The translations under genes and the position numbers were made by a program. A DNA stretch of 11,816 nt from CAZUZD01 sp964624465 (GTDB taxonomy: Bacteria; Planctomycetota; Planctomycetia; Isosphaerales; Isosphaeraceae). Positions 1-6,521 of the stretch are shown in pieces. The notes beneath the pieces were generated by a model, which was not told where the DNA came from, ran no database searches, and worked only from the letters and a program-made list of their open reading frames with translations. Where the stretch lies: positions 1-11,816 of the forward strand of contig CAZUZD010000194.1 in the NCBI GenBank assembly GCA_964624465.1, given 5' to 3'. Within the stretch, counting starts at the first letter, position 1; each line of letters opens with the position of its first letter.

Positions 1-2
1 CC

Positions 3-263
3 ACGGCCGACCCCGCCGGCCCGGCCCGCCGGACGGCGACGCCCGCCGCCAGCCCGGCCGCGAGTGGCCGGGGCGGCGACTGGTTCGGCGCCGGCCGGGG
101 CACGAGCGCAAACGCCCGGCCCGGCGAGGGGTTCAGCCTGTTCCGCCGCAAGCCGAAGCTCCAGGTGCCGCCCGAGCCGAAGTCGGCCCTGGAGACGCCC
201 GGCGCCGGGCTCGACGACGAGCTAGGCGGGCTGGAACCGGATGGTATGCCGCAGGGGCGGTAG
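3..263 (+). CDS. 3' end of an unidentified gene (partial)
   Basis: An open frame enters from the left edge and ends at TAG 261-263, giving about 86 visible codons. Almost every codon in this frame ends in G or C, while the other two forward frames lack this pattern, so it is very probably the true C-terminus of a gene starting outside the window. The visible part is rich in Ala, Pro, Gly and Arg. It then becomes more ordered, with a short basic stretch (SLFRRKPKLQVPPEPKSALE) followed by an acidic Gly-rich end (LDDELGGLEPDGMPQGR). This looks like a flexible tail rather than a folded domain, and I recognise no family. Its last 42 bases overlap the last codons of the sulfatase-family gene on the opposite strand. 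Function unknown. Confidence 0.6.
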   Translation, partial: TADPAGPARRTATPAASPAASGRGGDWFGAGRGTSANARPGEGFSLFRRKPKLQVPPEPKSALETPGAGLDDELGGLEPDGMPQGR

Positions 264-1721
264 GTCGTCGAGCGGGCCGCCGCGGCGCACGGCCTCGACG
301 AACCGGCGCAGGGCCAGCTCGAGGTGCTCGGTCACGTCGGGATGCTGCTCGGCGATGTTCGTCTGGTCCCAGCGGTCCTCGGGCTTGCGGTACAGCTCGA
401 CACCGCGCGGGGGGTCGTCGGGGTCGGTCTCGATCGGCACGACCAGGTGCCAGTGGTGCGTGCGGATCGCGAACTCCTCGACGTCCATGCCCAGGCAGGC
501 GTAGTCGCGGATCTTCGGCTGGTCGCCCCGGATCAGCGTCAGCCAGTCGCCGCCGTGCAGGCCCTCGACCGGCGGCACGCCCAGGGCGTCGAGCACCGTC
601 GGCATCAGGTCCACCGGCTGCACCAGCGCCTGGTGGCGGATGCCGCCGAACTGGCCCTTCGGCATCCGCACGATCAGGGGCGTGTGGATCAGCTCCTCGT
701 AGAGCCAGGGGCGGAACCGGCGCACGAAGCCGTGCTCGCCGAGCGGCTCGCCCTGGTCGGCGGTGAAGACGATCAGCGTGTCGTCGAGCCGCCCCTGCTC
801 CTTGAGCGCGGCGTACAGGACGCCGAGCTGGTGGTCGAGCAGCGAGACGGTGCCGGCGTAGGTGCGGCGGAGGCGGAGGAGCTCGGCCTCGTCGAGCACG
901 TCGCCCACCGAGCCGCCGGGCACGTCGAGCAGCACCGGCACCTGCTCCAGGTCCAGCTCGGTGTCGTCGGAGCCCTCGATCGGCTCGGCGATGATGTCGC
1001 CGCGGTCGCCGACCTCGAACTCGTCGGGCTCCTCGGTGGCGTACTGGTCGCGGTACGGCGCCGGCGGGTCCCAGGGGCCGTGGGGGCTGAACAGGTCGAG
1101 CCAGAGGAAGAAGGGGTTCGGGTCGGTGGCGTCGCGACTCGCGAGCCAGTCGATGCCGGCCCGCACCGTGCGCGCGACGCCGGTCTGGGCCTCGTCCTCG
1201 TGCCACTTCAGCACGGCGCGGTTGCGGAGCACCTGCTCCCAGCGGCCCACCCAGGTGGCGTGGTCGGGGTCGTCCTCCGGCGGCAGCCGGAAGCCGGGCT
1301 CGTCGTCGAGGCTCACGTCGCGGGCCCGGCGGTCGTCGGCCGGGATGTACGGGTCATAGCCCGAGCCCCGGACCCAGACCACGTCGTCGAACCCGCGTCC
1401 GAACCCCTGGCCGGCCTGGCGGAGGATCGGGTTGTCGGAGATCAAGGCCGACCGCACCCCGCGCTCGTAGAGCACGTCGGGCAGGATCGTCTCGTCGTGC
1501 CGCAGCGCGGTCCAGCCCTGGTCGGGGTCGGGGAACCCGTACTTGCCGGTCCACCACGACCGCCGGGTGGGAATGGTCGTCAGGTTCTCGGCGAAGTGCT
1601 GGTCGAAGACGACGCCCTCGGCCGCCAGGCGGTCGATGTTCGGCGTCTCGATCCAGCCGTTGCCGTACGGGCCGAGGAATCCCAGATGCAGGCCGTTGCA
1701 GGCGATGACGATGACGTTCAT
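222..1721 (-). CDS. Sulfatase-family protein with substituted active site
   Basis: 499 aa, alkaline phosphatase/sulfatase superfamily. The fold is clear: ETPNIDRLAAEG at 25-36, a TGKY motif at 58-61, SPHGPWDPP at 212-220, TYAGTVSLLDHQLG near 287-300, and TADQGEPLGEHG at 320-331. Key residues differ from active sulfatases. The formylglycine motif C/S-x-P-S-R reads T49-I-P-T-R53, so there is no Cys or Ser to convert. The N-terminal Asp pair that binds the metal appears as N9-G10. The later metal pair Asp-His/Asn reads D322-Q323. The Lys of TGKY and H214 remain. An acidic insert lies at about 230-280. There is no signal peptide, unlike most planctomycete sulfatases, so it is probably cytoplasmic. 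It lies 58 nt downstream of the acyltransferase gene on the same strand. Thr could be a phosphodiesterase-type nucleophile, but loss of metal ligands makes a non-catalytic role as likely. Family certain, activity unknown. Confidence 0.9.
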   Translation of the reverse strand: MNVIVIACNGLHLGFLGPYGNGWIETPNIDRLAAEGVVFDQHFAENLTTIPTRRSWWTGKYGFPDPDQGWTALRHDETILPDVLYERGVRSALISDNPILRQAGQGFGRGFDDVVWVRGSGYDPYIPADDRRARDVSLDDEPGFRLPPEDDPDHATWVGRWEQVLRNRAVLKWHEDEAQTGVARTVRAGIDWLASRDATDPNPFFLWLDLFSPHGPWDPPAPYRDQYATEEPDEFEVGDRGDIIAEPIEGSDDTELDLEQVPVLLDVPGGSVGDVLDEAELLRLRRTYAGTVSLLDHQLGVLYAALKEQGRLDDTLIVFTADQGEPLGEHGFVRRFRPWLYEELIHTPLIVRMPKGQFGGIRHQALVQPVDLMPTVLDALGVPPVEGLHGGDWLTLIRGDQPKIRDYACLGMDVEEFAIRTHHWHLVVPIETDPDDPPRGVELYRKPEDRWDQTNIAEQHPDVTEHLELALRRFVEAVRRGGPLDDLPPLRHTIRFQPA

Positions 1722-1728
1722 GCCCGCG

Positions 1729-1734
1729 ATTGTA
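1729..1734 (-). promoter_or_regulatory. Possible -10 element directly before the sulfatase-family gene
   Basis: On the minus strand TACAAT (5 of 6 to TATAAT) lies 7 nt upstream of the ATG at 1721. If used, transcription would start at or next to the start codon, giving a leaderless or nearly leaderless mRNA. This fits the absence of a Shine-Dalgarno sequence. I see no good -35 hexamer at the expected distance, so this is tentative. The gene could also be co-transcribed with the acyltransferase. Confidence 0.3.
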
Positions 1735-1779
1735 CCGGCCGCCGCCGCCGCCCGCAGCGCCGGCGCCGGGGGGGGCGAA

Positions 1780-2508
1780 TCAGCCGGCCGGCTCGACCGG
1801 CGTCCGCGGCACGCACATCTCGGCCAGCGACGTGTTGACGACGTCCCCCAGCCCGGCCTGGATGGCCGCCGTCAGGTCGGCGATCGCCTGGCGCTCGGGG
1901 CGGTCGAGGTAATCGGCCACGGCGATCGGCTCGTGCACCAGCACCTCCACCGGCGTGCGGAACCGGGGGAACACGTGGCCATAGCGGAACCGGATCGGCA
2001 CGACCTGGAGCGACTCGCCCGGCGGCAACTCCTGCTGCACCTTCAGGGCGATCCAGGCGGGGCCGGGCCGGAGCGGGTGCACGTGGTCGGGCGGGTAGTA
2101 GAAGATCGTCCCCTCGGGGTAGATGACGAGCACCTGGCCGGCGCGCAGGACCGCCAGGCAGGCCTTGAACGTGCCGGGCGTGGGCCGCCGGGTGTTCACC
2201 GCGAAGGCCCCCAGCCGCCGCATGAACCAGCCCGCCAGGCCGGCGATCTCGTCGTGCGAGGTCATCGACCGCAGGAGCCGGCCCGTCAGCCAGGGCAGGA
2301 TCACCGGGTCCCAGCGGCTGCGGTGCGTGGGGCAGAGCAGCACCGGGCCGGTGCGGGGGATGCGCTCGCGGTCGCGGACCGTCAGCCGGAAGTAGGCCGG
2401 GATGAACGCCGTGTGGATCGGCCGCAGCAGCCGGGCCAGCCAGGGCGAGACCGGCGGCAGCGCGGCGGCGGGATCGGGGCGGGAGTCGGAGGCGTCGGGC
2501 GGTCGCAT
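1780..2508 (-). CDS. PlsC-type 1-acylglycerol-3-phosphate acyltransferase family protein
   Basis: 242 aa, PlsC/LPLAT family. These enzymes move an acyl group from acyl-CoA or acyl-ACP to lysophosphatidic acid or a related acceptor at the inner membrane. The catalytic HX4D motif is T61-H62-R-S-R-W-D67. The acceptor-binding motif is YPEGT at 130-134, and the block between them is GAFAVNTRR at about 100-108. The N-terminal stretch at about 23-40 is hydrophobic and could associate with the membrane. Length is typical of short bacterial family members. The open frame runs further upstream, but ATG 2508 places the first conserved region at the usual distance and the upstream part looks non-coding. 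No clear Shine-Dalgarno sequence. It precedes the sulfatase-family gene by 58 nt, so the two may be co-transcribed. The exact acceptor cannot be read from the sequence; planctomycetes carry several paralogues. Confidence 0.88.
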   Translation of the reverse strand: MRPPDASDSRPDPAAALPPVSPWLARLLRPIHTAFIPAYFRLTVRDRERIPRTGPVLLCPTHRSRWDPVILPWLTGRLLRSMTSHDEIAGLAGWFMRRLGAFAVNTRRPTPGTFKACLAVLRAGQVLVIYPEGTIFYYPPDHVHPLRPGPAWIALKVQQELPPGESLQVVPIRFRYGHVFPRFRTPVEVLVHEPIAVADYLDRPERQAIADLTAAIQAGLGDVVNTSLAEMCVPRTPVEPAG

Positions 2509-2769
2509 CGTCGAGGGGTTCCGTGAGGCCCGCGTCGGCCACCGGGCCGGGCCCGGCCGGGAGGGGGCACGTCGCGGGCCGCGCCCTCCTGCGCCGCAGC
2601 CACCCGGGGCAGCACCCACGCGAGGCCAGCATCTTACCCGCCCGCCGCCCCTCGCACCGGGGGCCACCGGCGGGCGCGATGGCTTCCCGGCCGGGTCGGC
2701 CGCCCCTACGATGGAGTGAGGGTCCGGGATCCGTCCCCGACGAGTCGACCCGCGTGCGAGGGCCTCGCG
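2509..2769. other. Divergent intergenic region, acyltransferase / DUF4258-like gene
   Basis: About 260 bases between two divergent starts. The forward strand has TACGAT at 2707-2712, a weak -10 match; transcription from it would begin after the GTG at 2716 and so favour the TTG start. No convincing -35 on either strand. No tRNA or other RNA fold seen. Confidence 0.3.
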
Positions 2770-3165
2770 TTGAGCCAGCCGGCCCCGGAGCGCCGTGAGC
2801 CTGCGTTCGACCCGGCCCCCAAGGGGCAGCGGAACCGCAGCGGTGCGCGACTGACCCACCACGCGCTGGAGCGGTTCACCGAGCGGTTCGGCGTGCCGGC
2901 CGAGACGGCCGAGCCCGTGCTCCGCCAGGCGCTGCGACGGACCCGACGGCTGGGCACGAACGCCGACAACGGCGCCGTCGCCGTGCTCGCGCTGCACGCC
3001 GGCCGGGTGCTGGTGGCCGTGTTCCAGGACGATGCCTGCCTGACCGTGCTGACCTGGCCGCAGTTCGAGCCCCGCCTGCCCGAGTTCGGCCGCGCCCACC
3101 TGCCCCGCAAGCGCGGCCGCATGCTCCGCCGCCTGGGCGGGCCCCCGACCGTGGCCGGGGACTGA
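2770..3165 (+). CDS. Small hypothetical protein, DUF4258-like
   Basis: 131 aa from TTG 2770. A GAGGG Shine-Dalgarno-like stretch sits 7 nt upstream of this start. A GTG at 2716 in the same frame would add 18 residues but has no ribosome site. The first 30 or so residues are Pro/Arg-rich. The core begins LTHHALERFTERFGVP, continues through a helix, and ends in alternating hydrophobic strands (GRVLVAVFQDDACLTVLTW). The pattern 'HAxxRxxER ... vxVvfxxdxxxiTvxxw' resembles DUF4258, a small RelE-like fold family, but the match is by eye and weak. The C-terminus is strongly basic (PRKRGRMLRRLGG), which could bind nucleic acid. No antitoxin-like partner is adjacent. The gene is divergent from the acyltransferase gene and convergent with the Ig-like gene. 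Real gene likely; function not known. Confidence 0.6.
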   Translation: MSQPAPERREPAFDPAPKGQRNRSGARLTHHALERFTERFGVPAETAEPVLRQALRRTRRLGTNADNGAVAVLALHAGRVLVAVFQDDACLTVLTWPQFEPRLPEFGRAHLPRKRGRMLRRLGGPPTVAGD

Positions 3166-3181
3166 GCCGCGCGGCCCGCCC

Positions 3182-3212
3182 GATCGGGGCCGGCGGGGGC
3201 CCCGGCCCGATC
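3182..3212. terminator. GC-rich terminator-like hairpin between convergent genes
   Basis: GATCGGGGCCGG (3182-3193) pairs with CCGGCCCGATC (3202-3212), one base bulged, around an 8-nt loop. It lies 16 nt after the stop of the DUF4258-like gene and before the stop of the opposing gene, so it could end transcription from both sides. There is no T-tract. Confidence 0.5.
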
Positions 3213-3216
3213 CGCA

Positions 3217-3239
3217 CCGGCGACCGACGGTCGCGCCGG
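3217..3239. terminator. Second hairpin between the convergent genes
   Basis: CCGGCGACC (3217-3225), loop GAC, then GGTCGCGCCGG (3229-3239). The stem is complete apart from a 2-nt bulge. It ends directly at the stop codon of the opposing gene (3241-3243). With the hairpin at 3182-3212 it makes a double stem-loop suited to two-way termination. Confidence 0.4.
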
Positions 3240-3240
3240 C

Positions 3241-3891
3241 TCAGGCCCTTGCCACTCGGGCCGCGGGGAGCCCGCCGACGTTGACGATGAACCGGCCGGC
3301 GAACGGTGTGCCGTGGTGCAACGGCCGGCCGGTCAGGTCGCGGACCTGGGGCACGGCCGGGTCGTTGTGGCGGGGCCGGGGCCGGCTGACGGCGTTGCGC
3401 ACCTGGAGCCGGGCCGAACCGTCCTGGGGCCGGGGGACGATCAGGGTCACGGCGTTCCGGTCGGCGTCATAGTGCGCCGACAGGACCCTGACCGGCCGGG
3501 GCGGCGTCTCGCCCGAGCCCAGGCCCAGGAAGACCGCGCCGAGCGCCTTCCGGGCCGTCGAGGGCGGGGTCACCTGCAGCACCCTGTAGGCCGCCGGGCT
3601 CTCGACCGAGGCGCGGTCCATGGGGCGGTCGAACTCCAGCACGATCGCCGCCTGGAGGCGACCCGCCGGCTGGAGCCGGGTCTGGACCACGCTCGGGCCC
3701 GCCGCCGGGTCGATCTCGACCCCGGGGGGCGCCCCCGGGGCCTCGGTTGCCACCGCGACGGCGACCGGGGCCGTCGTCGCCGCCAGGTCCGGGGGCGTGG
3801 CGGTGATGGCCGCGCCGGGGGCCAGGTCGGCGGTCTGCAGCTGTCGGGCTTCGAGGGGCAGGTCGGCCCCGGGCTGGAATCGTCGGCGCAT
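3241..3891 (-). CDS. Small Ig-like domain protein with LEPR-XLL-like N-terminus
   Basis: 216 aa. ATG 3891 is preceded by a strong Shine-Dalgarno AAGGAAGG (3897-3904) at 5 nt, so the start is secure. The N-terminus, MRRRFQPGADLPLEARQLQT, resembles the planctomycete 'R-x-R-P-x-LE-x-LE-x-R-x-LLS' (LEPR-XLL) motif found at the start of many large secreted or surface proteins, although the final LLS is replaced. After a Pro/Ala-rich linker (about 20-75), residues from about 83 onward (AIVLEFDRPMDRASVESPAAYRV) match the opening of SbsA/Big_5-type Ig-like domains. Their form is 'v-x-F-s-x-pld-x-a-s-a-x-n-p-x-n-Y-x-v'. A beta-rich stretch follows (NAVTLIVPRPQDGSARLQV). No membrane anchor or usual signal peptide is visible. 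It looks like one stand-alone module of a kind usually found in much longer proteins. Binding partner unknown. Confidence 0.75.
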   Translation of the reverse strand: MRRRFQPGADLPLEARQLQTADLAPGAAITATPPDLAATTAPVAVAVATEAPGAPPGVEIDPAAGPSVVQTRLQPAGRLQAAIVLEFDRPMDRASVESPAAYRVLQVTPPSTARKALGAVFLGLGSGETPPRPVRVLSAHYDADRNAVTLIVPRPQDGSARLQVRNAVSRPRPRHNDPAVPQVRDLTGRPLHHGTPFAGRFIVNVGGLPAARVARA

Positions 3892-4050
3892 GGCGGCCTT
3901 CCTTGGCGGGTCTGCCGGACCCCACCCGCTCCTCAGGCAGGGACTCCCCCTGGTGGTTTCGACCGTCCCGGCCCGTCCCTTGAGCCGAAATCCGGATGAC
4001 CACCCTCACCTCGCCCGGGTCGGGGGGGGTCCGGGCGGCTTCCCGCGCGC

Positions 4051-4072
4051 CGCGGCGGGGCCGGCAGCCGCG
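4051..4072 (-). terminator. Hairpin just after the AraC-type regulator gene
   Basis: CGCGGC (4051-4056) and GCCGCG (4067-4072) form a perfect 6-bp stem with a 10-nt loop, directly abutting the stop codon (4073-4075). It is placed as an intrinsic terminator should be but has no T-run. Confidence 0.35.
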
Positions 4073-5056
4073 TCAGGCGAAGCGGCCGGGGCGGCGGGCG
4101 AGGGTCTGGGCGGGGCGCTCGCCGAAGTGGCGGCGGTACTCGCGCTCGAAGCGGGCGGGGTCGCGGAAGCCGAAGCGGCCGGCGATGTCGGCGACGGTGG
4201 CCTGGCGGCCGTCGGCGGCCTTGAGCTCGGCGCGGATGCGGTTCAGGCGGCGGAGCCGGACGTAGGTCATCGGGGTCGAGCCGAACGCCTCGTCGAAGAG
4301 GTAGCTCAGCACCACCCGGCCGACGCCCAGGTGGCGGCAGAGGTCCTCGGTGACCAGCGGCTCGGCCAGGTGCTGCTCGATGAAGTCGTCGGCCCGCACG
4401 GCCAGGTCGCGGCGCTCGCGTTCGGTCCAGCGGCTCAGGACCGGCGGGTCGGCGGGCTCGAACAGGCGGCAGACGGTCGTGAGGCAGCGGGCCCGGATCC
4501 GGGCGGCCTCGTGGGGCTCGGCCAGCCGCTCGGGGGCCTCGCGGCCCAGGGCCAGCACCCGCTCGATCTCGGCCTCCAGCGTCTGGAAGTGCGGCAGGTC
4601 GGGGGTGTGCACCCAGTGCGCCGGCAGCAGGTCGGCCAGCTCCATGCGGAACAGCACCCGCGCGGTCTCCTCCAGGGTCGAGGCCATCACGCCGATGGCG
4701 CCGGCCTCGGTATCGGCGGCCGCCAGGGCGTCGAACGGGTCGGTGGGGGCCATGATCTCGACCTGGCCGATCCGCAGCTGCCGGCCCCGGTGCCGCCACT
4801 GGGCGCTGCTGTCGGTGATCGGCGTGAAGCTGTACAGCGGCAGCATGGTCATGCCCCGCGCCTGGGTCAGGCGATTGACCCGGCCCCAGCGGCACTCGAC
4901 GCCGGCCAGCGGCACGTACTGGATCTCGGCGCAGTACCGACCGGCGCCGAGCTGGGAGAACTCCAGCTCCCAGTCGGGGAAGACCAGCTGCAACTCGTCG
5001 ACGTCGTCGAGGGCCAGGGCCGTGGCCCCGGCGGCTTCGCGGGATCCGTCCAGCAC
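4073..5056 (-). CDS. AraC-family transcriptional regulator
   Basis: 327 aa from GTG 5056. The last 110 or so residues form a standard AraC double helix-turn-helix. The first HTH is VTEDLCRHLGVGRVVLSYLF, the linker EAFGSTPMTYVRLRRLNRIR, and the second HTH region ATVADIAGRFGFRDPARFER followed by YRRHFGERPAQ. The N-terminal 200 residues (from about DVDELQLVFPDWELEFSQLG) resemble the cupin-like sensor domain of AraC/EutR-type regulators; the ligand cannot be told. The frame is open up to ATG 5248, but codons above 5056 show a clear drop in third-position G/C. That upstream ATG also lies inside a good promoter, and GGAG sits 8 nt before GTG 5056, so I prefer the shorter start. The gene follows the dehydrogenase on the same strand but seems to have its own promoter and a leader of roughly 155 nt. 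Confidence 0.85.
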   Translation of the reverse strand: MLDGSREAAGATALALDDVDELQLVFPDWELEFSQLGAGRYCAEIQYVPLAGVECRWGRVNRLTQARGMTMLPLYSFTPITDSSAQWRHRGRQLRIGQVEIMAPTDPFDALAAADTEAGAIGVMASTLEETARVLFRMELADLLPAHWVHTPDLPHFQTLEAEIERVLALGREAPERLAEPHEAARIRARCLTTVCRLFEPADPPVLSRWTERERRDLAVRADDFIEQHLAEPLVTEDLCRHLGVGRVVLSYLFDEAFGSTPMTYVRLRRLNRIRAELKAADGRQATVADIAGRFGFRDPARFEREYRRHFGERPAQTLARRPGRFA

Positions 5057-5218
5057 GGCAGGTGCTCCGGGCAGGCCGTCGGGCAGTCGCCGCGCAGGGC
5101 GACCGCCGACCGGGGGGACTGCATCTGGGCAGTCGCGGGCTTCCTCGCCGCCAGCCCGTCGCGCCGATGCCGGCGCGACGTTGTCCTCCTCGACACGGGG
5201 CGGCGTGGACACCTGAAA

Positions 5219-5248
5219 ATGATAAATCGTGAACCCCCCGCTTGTCAT
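5219..5248 (-). promoter_or_regulatory. Sigma-70-type promoter of the AraC-type regulator gene
   Basis: On the minus strand ATGACA (5248-5243, 5 of 6 to TTGACA), an 18-nt spacer, then TATCAT (5224-5219, 5 of 6 to TATAAT). The stretch around the -10 is unusually AT-rich for this window. It lies between the dehydrogenase stop and the regulator start. Predicted start of transcription is near 5212. Confidence 0.55.
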
Positions 5249-5275
5249 CCCCAGTCGCCTTCGGGGTGGAAGAGG

Positions 5276-6316
5276 TCAGGTGCGCTCGGGGGTGGCCAGG
5301 CGGCGGCGGACCTCGGCGGCGACGGCGGCGGTGAAGCTCTCGGTCGACTCGGTGCCCCCCAGGTCGCGGGTCCGCACCCCCTGGCGGAGCAGGTCCAGGG
5401 TGCTGTTCTTGACCGCCGTGGCCACCGTGATCTCGCCGATCTGGTACAGCAGCAGCACCAGGGCCAGGAAGATGGCCGTGGGGTTGGCCAGGTTCTTGCC
5501 GGCGATGTCGGGCGCCGTGCCGTGCGCCGCGTCGTAGAGCGCCACCCGGACGACGCCCGAGGGGTCGAAGCCCAGGTTGGCGCTGGCGCCGATGCCCAGC
5601 GAGCCGGCCAGGCCACAGGCCATGTCGGAGAGGAAGTCGCCGTACTCGTTGAGCACCAGCACGACCTGGAACTTCGCCGGCGCCATGATCACCTTGCCGA
5701 GCAGGGCGTCGAAGAGCTCGACGTTGTGCTCGACCTCGGGGAACTGGCCGGCGACCTCCTTGGCCACCTTCTCGAACAGGCCGTCGGTGGCCTTCTGGAT
5801 CGTGTACTTCGAGGCGCTGGTGACCCGCTTGCCGGTCTTGCGCCCCAGGGTGAAGGCGTAGCGGGCGGCCTCGGCCACCGGCCGCCGCTCGACGATGCGG
5901 AGGCTGACGGCGCCGTCCTCGCCGATCATCCGGCCGGGGTCGTCGTAGGTGCCGCCGGTGGCGATCCGGATGATGTCCAGGTCGAGCTCGGGCTTGAAGT
6001 TCGACGGCACGCCCGGGATCGTCGTCACCGGCCGGTGGATCACCGACAGGTCGAGCCGCTTGCGGAGCACCTGGTTGGGGCTCTCCTCGGCGGTGATCGT
6101 CGGGTACTTCAGCGCCAGGGTGTTGGCGGTGACCGACGCGACGGCCTCGTCGTAGACGGCCGTCTTGCGGGCCCGGCGGTTCTCGAGCGACAGGTCGATC
6201 GGCTCGAAGTCGAGGTGGATCGGCAGGGCGTCGGCCAGGGTGTGCACGGCGGCCGACAGCTCGGCGCCGATGCCGTCGCCGAGCAGTTCCGTGACCGGGT
6301 AGCGGGGGCGGTTCAT
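5276..6316 (-). CDS. Isocitrate/isopropylmalate dehydrogenase family protein, probably NAD-dependent isocitrate type
   Basis: 346 aa, beta-decarboxylating dehydrogenase family (oxidises and decarboxylates a 2-R-hydroxyacid with NAD(P) and a divalent metal). Compared with E. coli isocitrate dehydrogenase, the substrate residues Ser113, Asn115, Arg119, Arg129 and Arg153 align with S79, N81, R85, R95 and R117. The catalytic Tyr and Lys align with Y124 and K170, and the metal Asp residues with D203, D227 and D231 (NEYGDFLSD). The cofactor loop HGTAPDIAGKN (265-275) has Asp-Ile where NADP enzymes have Lys-Tyr, so NAD is expected. The serine and arginine set favours isocitrate over isopropylmalate. 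The loop after R117 is odd: the usual R-E-N-x-E-D-x-Y reads R-I-A-T-G-G-T-Y, closer to the LeuB type (R-E-L-T-G-G-x-Y), so exact substrate is open. It has its own promoter candidate, and the AraC gene follows within 220 nt. Confidence 0.87.
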   Translation of the reverse strand: MNRPRYPVTELLGDGIGAELSAAVHTLADALPIHLDFEPIDLSLENRRARKTAVYDEAVASVTANTLALKYPTITAEESPNQVLRKRLDLSVIHRPVTTIPGVPSNFKPELDLDIIRIATGGTYDDPGRMIGEDGAVSLRIVERRPVAEAARYAFTLGRKTGKRVTSASKYTIQKATDGLFEKVAKEVAGQFPEVEHNVELFDALLGKVIMAPAKFQVVLVLNEYGDFLSDMACGLAGSLGIGASANLGFDPSGVVRVALYDAAHGTAPDIAGKNLANPTAIFLALVLLLYQIGEITVATAVKNSTLDLLRQGVRTRDLGGTESTESFTAAVAAEVRRRLATPERT

Positions 6317-6455
6317 CGCGGCGCGGGCTCCGACGGTGGCGACGCGGCGGTCGGGATGGGACGCGGGGGCACCGGCGGCCGGCGGCGGGGTCCGGCCGGA
6401 CGGTCACGGGCGAACGGGCCGGGGGCGGAGAGGGCCCCAACCGACCACGCCCGAA

Positions 6456-6485
6456 ATTGTAGGCAGCGGCCCTCGGGCCGTACAA
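6456..6485 (-). promoter_or_regulatory. Promoter candidate for the dehydrogenase gene
   Basis: On the minus strand TTGTAC (6485-6480), an 18-nt spacer, then TACAAT (6461-6456, 5 of 6). The -35 match is weak. The spacer holds a perfect 6-bp inverted repeat, CGGCCC-TC-GGGCCG (6467-6480), that could be an operator or simply GC palindromy. Predicted leader is about 130 nt. Confidence 0.4.
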
Positions 6486-6521
6486 CCGCGCCTTCCGGGG
6501 CGGCTTTTCCGACGGCGGCGG

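Noticed and set aside
324..1838. Long forward open frame (504 codons) across the sulfatase-family gene
   Set aside because: It is antisense to a gene with clear family motifs; its translation is Val/Ala/Arg/Gly-rich with no domain, as expected from high GC.
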